From contig NZ_BOSL01000015.1 in the NCBI RefSeq assembly GCF_018403325.1, forward strand, positions 1-64,000: 64,000 nucleotides of DNA, in the 5' to 3' direction. Below the pieces are notes generated by a model that saw only the letters and a list, made by a program, of their open reading frames with translations, ran no database searches and was not told where the DNA came from. The stretch's first letter is position 1; the number at the start of each line of letters is the position of its first letter. Below, piece after piece: positions 1 to 8,835 of this stretch. The translations under genes were made by a program, and so were the position numbers. The DNA comes from Paenibacillus vini (GTDB taxonomy: Bacteria; Bacillota; Bacilli; Paenibacillales; Paenibacillaceae).

Positions 1-320
1 CGTTCACCCTCTCAGGTCGGCTACGCATCGTCGCCTTGGTGAGCCGTTACCCCACCAACTAGCTAATGCGCCGCAGGCCCATCCGTAAGTGACAGATTGC
101 TCCGTCTTTCATTATTCCACCATGCGATGAAATAAATTATCCGGTATTAGCTACCGTTTCCGGTAGTTATCCCAGTCTTACGGGCAGGTTGCCTACGTGT
201 TACTCACCCGTCCGCCGCTAACTATCAGGAGTGCAAGCACTCCATCAAGTCCGCTCGACTTGCATGTATTAGGCACGCCGCCAGCGTTCGTCCTGAGCCA
301 GGATCAAACTCTCCAATAAA
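1..320 (-). rRNA. rrs: 16S ribosomal RNA, 5' part (cut by window edge)
   Basis: The reverse complement carries the universal bacterial 16S start, with the 27F primer site near 293-312 (AGAGTTTGATCCTGGCTCAG), followed by the GACGAACGCTGGCGGC stretch. The mature 5' end should lie close to 320, where TTTATTGGAGAG begins. Only about the first 320 nt are present; the gene continues left of the window. The variable region V1-V2 resembles Paenibacillus 16S from memory; this was not searched. It is transcribed leftwards, like most genes up to 52 kb. Confidence 0.97.
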
Positions 321-448
321 GTGTTTGACTTGCTAATTTTGAAACTGACGAGAAAAACTAATTTCTCTATTTAATACTCACTCGTTGTTCAGTTTTCAAA
401 GATCAACTTCGCTTTCGTTCGTCGCTGCGTTTCAGCGGCGACTTAAAT

Positions 449-477
449 AATATATCATGTTCTAGCGAAGAAAGCAA
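449..477 (-). promoter_or_regulatory. Likely rrn operon promoter
   Basis: On the minus strand there is a -35 TTGCTT at 472-477 and a -10 TATATT at 449-454 with a 17-bp spacer, about 130 bp upstream of the 16S 5' end. The leader between them (321-448) has a GC-rich hairpin at about 421-442 and the segment GATCTTTGAAAACTGAAC at about 380-397, which is common in Firmicutes rrn leaders and is linked to antitermination and processing. The remaining 478-630 stretch shows no gene. Confidence 0.65.
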
Positions 478-630
478 GCACTTTTTTGGAGAAGTTTTTC
501 ACTCTATCAATTTTTAAGCTAGCTTTCTTTTCCGGTAAAAGAGTTAGGCTCTCACCGGGATACTTACTATATCATAAATCTTTTAACGCCTCAAGCAATT
601 TAATAGCTGAAATTAATGGAAGAACAACAT

Positions 631-663
631 AAAAAAAGCGGAGTCGCAAAACTCCGCTTTTTT
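631..663 (-). terminator. Rho-independent terminator after safA
   Basis: A perfect AAGCGGAGT/ACTCCGCTT stem with a short CGCAAA loop lies just beyond the safA stop and ends in a T-run on both strands. It can work in both directions, but only safA reads into it. Confidence 0.85.
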
Positions 664-669
664 CACTAA

Positions 670-2535
670 CTATTCCTTAATCCACGGGTTCCGATTTTCA
701 GAGCTGTTTCTAGCTCGCCCTGTTGCTTGGCGTTCTTTTTTTTCCGAGCTCCCTGAGGAAGATCCTGATCTCTTCTTGTTTGTTTTCCCCGAAACGGCAC
801 TCCCCGATACTTTTACATCTTTTTTCCCTTTTGTTTTAACCTTAGATTGGACTTCGGCAACATTCTCCGAGCCTTCTAAGCTCTGTTGATCAACCGTTCC
901 CGTCAACTCAGTGGCTACGGTATTCCGGTCAAACAATACTGGTTCAGGAACGCCGAAGCCGCCCAGAGGAGCCATAGGTACATTCGGTTGAACCGGAATA
1001 CCCGCTACTCCCGGCATTCCAGACATTCCGGCCATTCCTGGCATTTCAGACATTCCCGGCATTTCAAACATCCCTGGCATCCCAGACATCCCCTGCATTC
1101 CGGACATTCCTGGCATTCCGGGAGCAACTTGCTCTCCCATAACTCCATACGGTTCCTGATAAGCAGGCGCATATCCATAGGGGTTCATGGCATTTGGATG
1201 CATAGCGTTTGGATGCATAGCATTTGGATGCATAGCGTTAGGATGCATAGCATTTGGATGCATAGCGTTAGGATGCATAGCATTAGGGTGCATAGCGTTA
1301 GGATGCATAGCATTAGGATGCATAGCATTAGGGTGCATGGCGTTAGGGTGCATTGCATTAGGATACATCATTTCATGATGATAATCCTGTATAGGCATTG
1401 CTTGCGGTCCGCAACAGGTGGATGGTCCGTATGGAATCGGCCAGCCGTAGCCCTGCTGATGATGCATACCGCCATACATCTCATTTGGATGTACGGAATG
1501 ATGCGGATAATTCTCGCCCATTAACGGATGCTGCCACGGTGATTCGTAATGTTTGTTATCCATTAGATGCTCCGGGCATGGCTCCATGGAATATCCCGTT
1601 ACAGGCGCTTGATGGAACGGAGCGTTTGAAATTCCCGGATACTCGCCTCCAAAGGAGTGTTGCATTTGCATCCCCATTACCTGCTCCTGAGGCATTTGTG
1701 GAAAATCATAATATGAGGACACCATCTCGGCATGCATTGGATACTGATAAAACAAATTTTCGTTCTCCATTTTTGGCCCCTTATCCGAACACCCGCATGG
1801 AGAGGAAGTATGAGCAGGAGCAATATAAACGGGTTGTTCTACCTGATAATGATAAGGAGAAGGGAGGACCGGATATTCTTGTTTAGGCGGGCAAGGCTCT
1901 TCTGCTTTAATATGCTCGATCTTAATGTTCTCATATTGAATCGGTTCATAAGTAATATGCTCTACATCGATTTCTACTTGGATCGGAACAGGAACGGGTG
2001 CTGGCTTCGGCGGCTCCACATTCTCAGGTGCCGGGGCCGGTAATGGCACCGGGGCCGGAGCAGGAGCAGGAATCGGCTTAGTTTGTTCAGGTTTCTGCCC
2101 TCCCGCTATAGGCGCCGTATTTTTCTTTCCGGTTGGCCCGGACACAATCGGCGCCTGATTGGCATTGTTTTCATTTGCGGGAGGATCCGACGGCGCGTTC
2201 TGTCCTTGGGTCGGAATATTGACGACTTCTCCAACCTTAAGCACATTGGGATCGCTCAATTGAGGGTTGGCTTGAATCAGGGACTGCAGCGGAAGCCCCC
2301 AGGCTTTAGCCAGCTTCCATAAAGAATCTCCCTGTTTGACTGTATGCTTGTAAACATTGGCTCCTTCGCCATCAACCGGAACAGCGGACGACGGAATCTT
2401 TACCTTGTCGCCTAGATTGAGTTGATCCGGATTAACGATTTGCGGATTGGCCTCAATCAGCTTTTGCAAAGGCACCTGATACTTTTTTGAGAGATCAAAT
2501 AAAGTGTCGCCCTTTTTAACAATGTGGATTTTCAC
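670..2535 (-). CDS. safA: SafA-like spore coat assembly protein with two LysM domains
   Basis: The 621-aa product starts with two LysM domains (about residues 2-48 and 61-108) that bind peptidoglycan; each has the KxGDTL/KQGDSL start and NP..NP..L..G...IP pattern. A Pro/Ala-rich linker, a Tyr/His/Met-rich middle, twelve 5-residue repeats (about 391-450), a Gly-Met-rich triplet stretch (about 472-508) and a Lys/Ser-rich basic tail follow. This layout fits SafA, which sits at the cortex/coat interface and recruits coat proteins through SpoVID, also encoded here (28669-30021). The start is GTG at 2533-2535, with AGGAGGT seven bases upstream. B. subtilis SafA has one LysM and is shorter, so the assignment rests on architecture. 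A generic LysM coat protein is the alternative. Confidence 0.75.
   Translation of the reverse strand: MKIHIVKKGDTLFDLSKKYQVPLQKLIEANPQIVNPDQLNLGDKVKIPSSAVPVDGEGANVYKHTVKQGDSLWKLAKAWGLPLQSLIQANPQLSDPNVLKVGEVVNIPTQGQNAPSDPPANENNANQAPIVSGPTGKKNTAPIAGGQKPEQTKPIPAPAPAPVPLPAPAPENVEPPKPAPVPVPIQVEIDVEHITYEPIQYENIKIEHIKAEEPCPPKQEYPVLPSPYHYQVEQPVYIAPAHTSSPCGCSDKGPKMENENLFYQYPMHAEMVSSYYDFPQMPQEQVMGMQMQHSFGGEYPGISNAPFHQAPVTGYSMEPCPEHLMDNKHYESPWQHPLMGENYPHHSVHPNEMYGGMHHQQGYGWPIPYGPSTCCGPQAMPIQDYHHEMMYPNAMHPNAMHPNAMHPNAMHPNAMHPNAMHPNAMHPNAMHPNAMHPNAMHPNAMHPNAMNPYGYAPAYQEPYGVMGEQVAPGMPGMSGMQGMSGMPGMFEMPGMSEMPGMAGMSGMPGVAGIPVQPNVPMAPLGGFGVPEPVLFDRNTVATELTGTVDQQSLEGSENVAEVQSKVKTKGKKDVKVSGSAVSGKTNKKRSGSSSGSSEKKERQATGRARNSSENRNPWIKE
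1011..1122 (-). repeat. Degenerate 9-bp repeats encoding Gly-Met-x triplets in SafA
   Basis: About a dozen imperfect 9-bp units (plus strand CATTCC/GGC/AGAC variants) encode a run of PGM, SGM, AGM and EM triplets. The reading frame stays open throughout, so the repeat is part of the protein. Such low-complexity Met/Gly segments are common in coat proteins. Confidence 0.85.
1186..1365 (-). repeat. Twelve tandem 15-bp units encoding HPNAM in SafA
   Basis: Twelve exact 15-bp units run without a break from 1186 to 1365. Eleven encode HPNAM and the first in reading order (1351-1365) encodes YPNAM. Units differ only at a few synonymous positions (GCA/GCC/GCG-type and AAT/AAC changes), so the protein repeat is perfect while the DNA has begun to diverge. 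Both flanks are ordinary coding sequence. Confidence 0.98.
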
Positions 2536-2641
2536 GCGTTAAAGACCTCCTAGAATTCTTCTCCGGTACGCGACTCTCCCGCCCGGGGCCCAATTAATAC
2601 ATCCTATGCAGGAGCCCATGTTTTTGACATCCCCGCACAAT

Positions 2642-2682
2642 AAAAAAATCCTATCCGTCTCTTCCGAAACGAACAGGATTTT
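2642..2682 (-). terminator. Terminator after ilvE
   Basis: On the minus strand a 17-pair stem (AAAATCCT pairs with AGGATTTT, with several G-U pairs inward) closes a GGAA-type loop and is followed by seven Ts. It lies about 40 bp after the ilvE stop and ends the pheB-hom-thrB-pheA-ilvE operon. Confidence 0.88.
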
Positions 2683-2719
2683 GATTCAAAATTCTAAGAA
2701 TACGCGCCTTGCTATGCAA

Positions 2720-3598
2720 TTACCACACTTTTAAGCCGTCTTTGTCAACGATGCTACGGAACTCTTCAAGCAGCTTCAACGTGATCGGGCCTGCATGGCC
2801 TTCGCCGATAATCCGGCCGTCTACCTCGCGTACCGCAATTACTTCGGCCGCCGTGCCCGTCAGGAAAACTTCATCCGCTACATAGACATCATGAAGCGTG
2901 AATGGCTCCTCTTTGATTTTGAGGCCTTTATTGTTGCAAATTTCGATGATCGCCTGGCGAGTAATCCCGTCAAGAGCTCCCAAGTAGCAAGGAGGCGTAG
3001 TGATCACACCGTTTTTTATGACAAAAATATTATCCCCGGAACCCTCAGTAACGTAGCCTTGAGCATTCAGCATGATCGCCTCGCCCGCTCCCGACAGATT
3101 CGACTGGATTTTCACAAGAATATTGTTCAAATAGTTCAGGGATTTGATCTTCGGATTCAAGGCATCCGGGAGATTCCGTTTAGTGGAGACGGATACGGTC
3201 TTAAGCCCGGTTTTGTAAGCTTCCTCCGAGTAAATCGCGAGTTGCTCCACAATAATAACGACCGAAGCCTTCGGACAACGGTTCGGGTCGAGTCCCAAAT
3301 TACCCATCCCGCGCGATACGACCAGGCGGATATATCCATCGCGCAGTTCGTTGCGGCGCAGCGTTTCAACAAGAGCCTCCTCCATTTCCTGAAAGGTCAG
3401 CGGAATGTTGAGCATGATCGATTTTGCCGAGTCATACAGACGGTCCAAGTGTTCTTTGCATTTGAAAATATTGCCGTTGTAGATACGGATACCTTCAAAT
3501 ATCCCGTCACCGTATAAAAAACCGTGGTCGAATACCGAAACTTTTGCATTTTCCTTGGTTACGAATTGTCCGTCTAAATAGATCCATTGTTCTGCCAT
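2720..3598 (-). CDS. ilvE: Branched-chain amino acid aminotransferase
   Basis: This 292-aa PLP fold-type IV enzyme moves the amino group between glutamate and the 2-oxo acids of valine, leucine and isoleucine. The motif DHGFLYGDGIFEG is at about 24-36, the Schiff-base lysine is Lys152 in KSLNYLNN, and the PLP-phosphate region EGSGDNIF and GTAAEV follow. Length is normal for the short IlvE class. D-amino acid transaminase is a related fold, but the sequence fits IlvE better. GGAGGT lies ten bases before the ATG. The ATG shares one base with the pheA stop (TAATG), which suggests translational coupling. Confidence 0.93.
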   Translation of the reverse strand: MAEQWIYLDGQFVTKENAKVSVFDHGFLYGDGIFEGIRIYNGNIFKCKEHLDRLYDSAKSIMLNIPLTFQEMEEALVETLRRNELRDGYIRLVVSRGMGNLGLDPNRCPKASVVIIVEQLAIYSEEAYKTGLKTVSVSTKRNLPDALNPKIKSLNYLNNILVKIQSNLSGAGEAIMLNAQGYVTEGSGDNIFVIKNGVITTPPCYLGALDGITRQAIIEICNNKGLKIKEEPFTLHDVYVADEVFLTGTAAEVIAVREVDGRIIGEGHAGPITLKLLEEFRSIVDKDGLKVW

Positions 3599-4491
3599 TA
3601 TTTCTGCACCTCCGATTTTAATCCTTCATAAGTGTAACTGGGATAACTGCCCAGAATCCGTACCTGGCAGCCCAAAGCCTCAATTTCCCCGATCGCGGAC
3701 GGAAGAAGCACCGAATCCATCGGAGCAAGCACATCCATATAAAAGTAATAATTACCCAGCCGTTTTTTGGTAGGCCGGGATTCGATTCGCGACAAGTTCA
3801 GTTTCCGCCAGGCAAACGCCGAGAGAACCTGATGAAGCGCGCCCGGAAAATCCTCGGGCAAGGTAACGAGAATGCTGGTCTTGGCCTCGGAAGGCCTAGA
3901 ACCGATTTGCAAAGGCGACGGCCCGATCAACGCAAACCGGGTATAGTTATTGTCGTGGTCCGTAACCTTTTCCGCAAGAATATCAAGTCCGTGATGTTTG
4001 GCTCCTAAGGTGGTCCCTACCGCCGTCCAGCCGGATCCGGGATGCTGCTTTACCAGCTCCACGGCCTCGGAGGTACTTCCTACATGCTCCAGCTCCGCAT
4101 GAGGCATGCGGGACCGGATAAACTGCAGGCACTGCGCCATGGCCACCGGATGAGAGAGAACCTTCTTAACTTTCAAAAAGTCGATGCCTTCACCCGAAGA
4201 AGCTTCAAATTCGTTGCGATTGCCGACCAGATTTTGAATCGACGGATATACCCATTCGACCTGCATCGGAATGTCGACCTCATGGACAAGCCAGTCCATA
4301 TGCAAACTGACCGAGCCTTCAATCGTATTTTCCATCGGAATCACGCTGTAATCGCTGATGCCGTTTGCGGCAGCCAAGAAAACATCCGAAATTTGCTTAT
4401 AATGTAGCAGTTCCACCGGTTCGTCTCCGAACAAGTGAAGCACCGCCTCGTGGGATACCGATCCTGCCGGTAGCAATGCTATTCGTTTCAT
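3598..4491 (-). CDS. pheA: Prephenate dehydratase
   Basis: The 297-aa cytosolic enzyme converts prephenate to phenylpyruvate in phenylalanine synthesis. The catalytic domain holds PMENTIEGSV (about 52-61) and NNYTRF (about 181-186), whose Thr-Arg-Phe is the family signature. A C-terminal ACT domain (about 203-280, with ESRPTK) should bind phenylalanine for feedback control. There is no chorismate mutase domain, as in B. subtilis PheA. The start overlaps the thrB stop by four bases (ATGA). In B. subtilis pheA follows pheB directly; here hom and thrB lie between them. Confidence 0.95.
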   Translation of the reverse strand: MKRIALLPAGSVSHEAVLHLFGDEPVELLHYKQISDVFLAAANGISDYSVIPMENTIEGSVSLHMDWLVHEVDIPMQVEWVYPSIQNLVGNRNEFEASSGEGIDFLKVKKVLSHPVAMAQCLQFIRSRMPHAELEHVGSTSEAVELVKQHPGSGWTAVGTTLGAKHHGLDILAEKVTDHDNNYTRFALIGPSPLQIGSRPSEAKTSILVTLPEDFPGALHQVLSAFAWRKLNLSRIESRPTKKRLGNYYFYMDVLAPMDSVLLPSAIGEIEALGCQVRILGSYPSYTYEGLKSEVQK

Positions 4492-5456
4492 GCTTTTACT
4501 TCCCCTTTAATCATATCCAGTAATGAAGAGCCTTTAATAATAGTAAGCTCGGTAACGCCATGTGTGCAAGGTTTTAACCAAAGCGTCCTTGCCGTAATCC
4601 CTTCGTTCCCTAGCACACCCAACAAAAAGCTTCTAAGCTCTTCACCCTGATTATCCGTCCGGTCAACCAGTGCCAGCAACGTAGGGCCGGCGCCGCTGAG
4701 GGCTGTTCCAAGCGCTCCATGCTCGGTCGCTTCCTCCAGAATGCGTCCCATTCCCGGGACGAGCGAGGCCCGATAAGGCTGATGCAGCCGATCCCGCATC
4801 GCATCCTTGATCAAATCCAACCGGCCCATGGTTAAAGCGGCGGTCAGCAAGGAAGCGCGGCTTATGTTATAGACGGCGTCGCTCATGCCAATTTGCTTGG
4901 GTAATACCTCTCTGGCTTTCGAAGTGGACAGCTGAAAATCCGGAATGGCTACCAGCACATCAAGCTGTTCCGGTGGTTCAATCCGCAACGCTTCTGCGTG
5001 CGCCCCGTCCCAAACAGCCGTGATGATTCCTCCGTATAGCGAAGCCCCCACATTGTCCGGATGATGTTCAAGTGCCGTAGCCATATTGAATAGTCGGCCA
5101 AGGCTCAGCGGCGAACCGATCAGCAAATTGGCGGCATACAGGGCGCCCACGATAGCCGAAGCGCTGCTTCCAAGCCCGCGGGTCAAAGGAATATCGGAAT
5201 ACATCGTAATTTCAAGCTCAGGAAGCGATACTCCCGCTTCATCAAACACGGATTGGGCTACTTTATAAAGCAAATTGCTCTTGTCCGTCGGCAGTCCATC
5301 CAGATTCTCGCCATGCAGGTGAAAAACGGTGGCTTCCGCCGGTTTCATTTCGATCCATGCATAGAGGGTGAGCGCCATGCCGAGAGTATCGAAACCCGGC
5401 CCCAAATTGGCCGTGCTTGCCGGGACTTTTACCCGGACCCCTTCATTCCGGATCAT
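4488..5456 (-). CDS. thrB: Homoserine kinase
   Basis: A GHMP-family kinase (322 aa) that phosphorylates homoserine with ATP, the step before threonine synthase. The N-terminal PASTANLGPGFDTLG and the ATP-binding LTRGLGSSASA motif (about residues 85-95) are clear. A longer reading starting 18 bases upstream at 5474 is possible, but GGGGAGGTG sits only four bases before the ATG at 5454-5456 and overlaps the longer N-terminus, so the shorter start is preferred. It lies between hom and pheA; thrC is not in the window. Confidence 0.95.
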   Translation of the reverse strand: MIRNEGVRVKVPASTANLGPGFDTLGMALTLYAWIEMKPAEATVFHLHGENLDGLPTDKSNLLYKVAQSVFDEAGVSLPELEITMYSDIPLTRGLGSSASAIVGALYAANLLIGSPLSLGRLFNMATALEHHPDNVGASLYGGIITAVWDGAHAEALRIEPPEQLDVLVAIPDFQLSTSKAREVLPKQIGMSDAVYNISRASLLTAALTMGRLDLIKDAMRDRLHQPYRASLVPGMGRILEEATEHGALGTALSGAGPTLLALVDRTDNQGEELRSFLLGVLGNEGITARTLWLKPCTHGVTELTIIKGSSLLDMIKGEVKA

Positions 5457-5567
5457 AGCGCACCTCCCCTCCATATTCTATACAAGTTTGTGTCATGCAC
5501 ATGCCGTTCATAAGATGAAACTCCTTTTATGAATATGGGATACTTATTTATATAAAATTCAGGTTTA

Positions 5568-6854
5568 CTAGCCTTCTACGCGATATACGCTCTTAACCCG
5601 ACGAATCACATCCAGGGTTTCGAAATGGTTCAGTACTTGATCCATACTAGCCTTGCTGGCGTTATGGGTAACAATCATAATTTCAGCGTCAGGAGTATCC
5701 ACATTAGGCGACTGGACTACCGATTCCAGACTTACTTCGTATTCAGCGAACACCTGTGTAATCTGAGCCAACACCCCGGCTTTATCAGATACCTGAAGCA
5801 GAAGGAAGTTTTTAAATGAGATCTGATCGTCATTTTTCAATTTTTTTGGTTTGTAAGGCACAATAGCTTTCAGACCGTTAACGCCCAGCTTCAGGTTCTT
5901 AACGACCGCGACCAGATCGGCAACGACGGAAGTGGCCGTCGGCATTTCGCCGGCCCCGGCTCCGTAGAACATCGTCTCGCCTACCGCTTCGCCATATACG
6001 TATACCGCATTAAACACTCCGTTCACCGCCGCAATCGGATGGCTCTTCTTCACCATGGTCGGCTGTACGGCGATACTGAACTCGTCATCCTGACGATCCG
6101 CGATCCCGAGCAATTTCATCTCATAACCGAGACGTTTTGCATACTGGATGTCTTCTTTGCTAACGGACGAAATTCCGCGAACCTGTACGTCCTGCAATTC
6201 AACATTGGTCCGGAACCCGAGCGTTCCGAGAATGGCCATTTTGCGGGCCGCATCAAGTCCTTCGACATCGGAAGTAGGATCCGCCTCAGCATAGCCAAGC
6301 TCCTGGGCTTCAGCAAGGACGTCTTCATAGGAAGCACCTTCCTGGCTCATCTTGGACAGGATATAATTCGTCGTCCCGTTGACAATACCCATGATTTTCA
6401 TGATCCGATCCGAAGAGAAACCTTCAATCAAAGTACGTATGATCGGGATGCCGCCTGCCACGCTCGCTTCATAGAACACATCGCATTGCTTCTCCAGCGC
6501 TTTGGCCAAAATTTCAGATCCGTACAACGCCATCAGATCCTTATTGGCCGTAACGATGTGCTTTCCCCGGTCAAGGGCTTCCAGAATGTATTCTTTAGTG
6601 CCGGCAATGCCGCCCATTACTTCCACAATAACGTCGATTTCGGGATCGCGGATGACCTCCCAAGGATCTTCCGTCAACTTGCTTCGCTCTATTTCAATGT
6701 TCCGCTTCTTATCCAGACTCTTAACCGCTATTTTCTCAATGACGATCGGGGACCCGACTTGACTGCTCAAGTCCTCCTGATGTCCTTCAACAATCCGTAC
6801 GACACCGGTTCCCACCGTGCCCAATCCAAGCAATCCTACTTTAACGGGTTTCAC
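5568..6854 (-). CDS. hom: Homoserine dehydrogenase with ACT domain
   Basis: The 428-aa enzyme reduces aspartate semialdehyde to homoserine, the branch point to threonine and methionine. It has a Rossmann start GLLGLGTVGTGVV (about 8-20), the substrate-binding NGTTNYIL, and the catalytic-domain signature EADPTSDVEGLDAARK. A C-terminal ACT domain (about 350-425) suggests threonine feedback. It starts with GTG, with GGGAGGGG seven bases upstream. A 111-bp gap without an obvious terminator separates it from thrB. Confidence 0.96.
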   Translation of the reverse strand: MKPVKVGLLGLGTVGTGVVRIVEGHQEDLSSQVGSPIVIEKIAVKSLDKKRNIEIERSKLTEDPWEVIRDPEIDVIVEVMGGIAGTKEYILEALDRGKHIVTANKDLMALYGSEILAKALEKQCDVFYEASVAGGIPIIRTLIEGFSSDRIMKIMGIVNGTTNYILSKMSQEGASYEDVLAEAQELGYAEADPTSDVEGLDAARKMAILGTLGFRTNVELQDVQVRGISSVSKEDIQYAKRLGYEMKLLGIADRQDDEFSIAVQPTMVKKSHPIAAVNGVFNAVYVYGEAVGETMFYGAGAGEMPTATSVVADLVAVVKNLKLGVNGLKAIVPYKPKKLKNDDQISFKNFLLLQVSDKAGVLAQITQVFAEYEVSLESVVQSPNVDTPDAEIMIVTHNASKASMDQVLNHFETLDVIRRVKSVYRVEG

Positions 6855-6897
6855 TTTCTGACCCCTCCCTTGTAATAAGTGGTAAAGAACGAATGAC

Positions 6898-7335
6898 TTA
6901 TCCCTGACCGACGATCTGCGTTTTTCTGACGCCGGGGGTGGTTTGAAGCAATTCCATCAAGGCATCCAATTCTTCCGTCAATCTGGAGGTTTCCACGGAA
7001 ATAACCACATTGGCTCTGCCTTGAAGCGGTATGCTCTGATTGATCGTCAGAACATTTCCTCCCGAGCCGGCAATTAACGACAGCACTTTAGACAAAATAC
7101 CCGAAGTGTGCTCCAGGTCAAAGGAGATAGTAACAATGCTGTCCCGCTCAATCTCATTTAATAGATGAATGCCATCTTTGTATTTATAAAAGGCACTTCG
7201 GCTCAATCCTACCTGGGCGACCGCTTCATGCACGGTTTTTACATCTCCGACAGCAAGAAGCTGCTTAACTTGCAACGTCTTGATGACAGCCTCAGGCAAA
7301 ATATCCTCGCGGACCAGATAATAACGTTCCTTCAC
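6898..7335 (-). CDS. pheB: ACT domain protein PheB
   Basis: The 145-aa protein matches the PheB/UPF0735 family: an N-terminal segment with a helix-turn-helix-like stretch (VHEAVAQVGLSRSAFYKYKDG, about 35-55; cited here as key residues only in part) and a C-terminal ACT domain from about 69 on (DLEHTSGILSKVL..GGNVLTINQSIP). ACT domains bind amino acids, so a sensing role for its operon mates is likely, but the function is not settled. It starts with GTG, with GGGGAGG six bases before. It is the first gene of the operon read from the 7378-7406 promoter. Confidence 0.88.
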   Translation of the reverse strand: MKERYYLVREDILPEAVIKTLQVKQLLAVGDVKTVHEAVAQVGLSRSAFYKYKDGIHLLNEIERDSIVTISFDLEHTSGILSKVLSLIAGSGGNVLTINQSIPLQGRANVVISVETSRLTEELDALMELLQTTPGVRKTQIVGQG

Positions 7336-7377
7336 AAACGTCCTCCCCTTAGAGACTTATGTTTTCGTATAGTGGAC

Positions 7378-7406
7378 ATTATAACGGAAAGCTTCCCATG
7401 AGGCAA
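7378..7406 (-). promoter_or_regulatory. Promoter of the pheB-hom-thrB-pheA-ilvE operon
   Basis: On the minus strand TTGCCT (7401-7406) and a perfect TATAAT (7378-7383) are 17 bp apart, about 40 bp before the pheB start. No T-box or leader attenuator is visible in the short 5' region, so control by an amino-acid leader is unlikely. Confidence 0.75.
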
Positions 7407-7434
7407 TCCACATTTGTGTAATAGGCGCTATTTA

Positions 7435-7479
7435 TAAGAAAAACGGATACTATATCCTGCTCTAGGATAGTATCCGTTT
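7435..7479 (-). terminator. Terminator after obg
   Basis: A 16-pair stem (AAACGGATACTA...TAGTATCCGTTT with a two-base bulge) is followed on the minus strand by TTTTTCTTAT. It lies about 30 bp after the obg stop and separates the obg transcript from the pheB promoter. Confidence 0.88.
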
Positions 7480-7507
7480 CATGGTGTACATGGACCTGCA
7501 TTGCATC

Positions 7508-8821
7508 TTAATAATAGTAGCTGCTGCCTTCAACAAATTCAAATTCAAAATCGCCGATGCGGACCAAGGTTCCGTCTTTAGCGCCCCGGTTCCGCAGCTC
7601 CTCGTCCACACCCATATGGCGCATAGTCCGGGCCAATTTTAAGATCGCGTCATGGGTATGAAGCTGCATACGCTTCATCATCCGCTCGATCTTAGGACTC
7701 TCGACGATAAACATCTCGTTCTCTCTCCGGATCGTGAAGCTGTTGTCTTCCGTTTTATCCAGTTTGTAAATTTTCCGTTCGCTGAGCTCCGTAACCTCTT
7801 CGATAGCTGGTGCTTCCGGAATTTCATCCAACATATCGGCAGCCCGGTAAAGCAGTTCTTGCACGCCTTGGCGGGTCAACGAAGAAATAGGGAGAATCTC
7901 CAGGTCCGGACGGATTTCCTTCACTTGTTCGCGGAACTTCTCCAGATTCTCCTCCGCTTCGGGCATATCCATTTTATTGGCGGCCACGATTTGTGGACGG
8001 CTCTCTAAATCGGCATTATAGAGCTTAAGCTCATCATTGATCTTCATCCAGTCGTCAAAAGGATCCCGCCCTTCGGAACCGGCCATATCAACGACATGAA
8101 TAATGATCCGGGTGCGCTCCACATGACGCAAAAATTCATGTCCAAGCCCAACACCTTCATGAGCTCCTTCAATAAGCCCCGGGAGGTCGGCCATGACGAA
8201 ACTGCGGCCTTCACTGACATCTACGACACCGAGATTCGGCGTAATTGTTGTAAAATGATAGGCTCCGATTTTCGGTTTGGCTGCCGATACGACGGACAGC
8301 AGCGTCGATTTGCCGACGCTCGGGAAACCGACCAGCCCGACATCCGCCATCACCTTCAGCTCAAGCACAATCCAGCGTTCCTGACCTTCCTCGCCATGCT
8401 CGGCCAATTCAGGGGCCGGATTGTTCGGCGTAGCGAAGCGAATGTTTCCGCGTCCTCCGCGTCCTCCTCTTGCCACGACGATTTGCTGGCCGTGATGCGT
8501 CATATCCGCCAACACTTCCTGCGTGTCGTCATCAATAAGGACCGTACCCGGAGGAATGCGTACTACCATACTTTCCGCATTAGCGCCGTGCTGGCTCTTG
8601 TTGCGTCCCTTTTCCCCGCGTTCCGCCTTGAAGTGACGTTGGTACCGGAAATCCATCAACGTTCTGAGGCCCTCGTCGACCCGGAATATGACGTCGCCGC
8701 CTTTGCCCCCGTCGCCGCCGGCCGGTCCGCCATCAGGCACATACTTCTCTCTGCGGAAAGCAACGATTCCGTCTCCGCCATCTCCGCCTTTAACATATAT
8801 CTTTGCTTTATCTACAAACAT
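7508..8821 (-). CDS. obgE: Obg family GTPase
   Basis: The 437-aa protein has the glycine-rich Obg fold (about 1-158; [16 protein letters not shown]), a GTPase domain with G1 [12 protein letters not shown]3 DLPGLIEGA and NKMD, and a C-terminal OCT domain. Obg binds the 50S subunit and acts in ribosome assembly and stress control; in B. subtilis it is also needed for Spo0A phosphorelay activation. It lies 14 bp downstream of spo0B, the same pairing as in B. subtilis. GAGGTG precedes the ATG. Confidence 0.97.
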   Translation of the reverse strand: MFVDKAKIYVKGGDGGDGIVAFRREKYVPDGGPAGGDGGKGGDVIFRVDEGLRTLMDFRYQRHFKAERGEKGRNKSQHGANAESMVVRIPPGTVLIDDDTQEVLADMTHHGQQIVVARGGRGGRGNIRFATPNNPAPELAEHGEEGQERWIVLELKVMADVGLVGFPSVGKSTLLSVVSAAKPKIGAYHFTTITPNLGVVDVSEGRSFVMADLPGLIEGAHEGVGLGHEFLRHVERTRIIIHVVDMAGSEGRDPFDDWMKINDELKLYNADLESRPQIVAANKMDMPEAEENLEKFREQVKEIRPDLEILPISSLTRQGVQELLYRAADMLDEIPEAPAIEEVTELSERKIYKLDKTEDNSFTIRRENEMFIVESPKIERMMKRMQLHTHDAILKLARTMRHMGVDEELRNRGAKDGTLVRIGDFEFEFVEGSSYYY

Positions 8822-8835
8822 GCATTCACCTCATT

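Noticed and set aside
886-1524. Plus-strand frames over the SafA repeat (up to 212 codons)
   Set aside because: They are opposite-strand readings of a 15-bp repeat whose length is a multiple of three; their products are odd RHS/HSVRM strings and lack RBS support.
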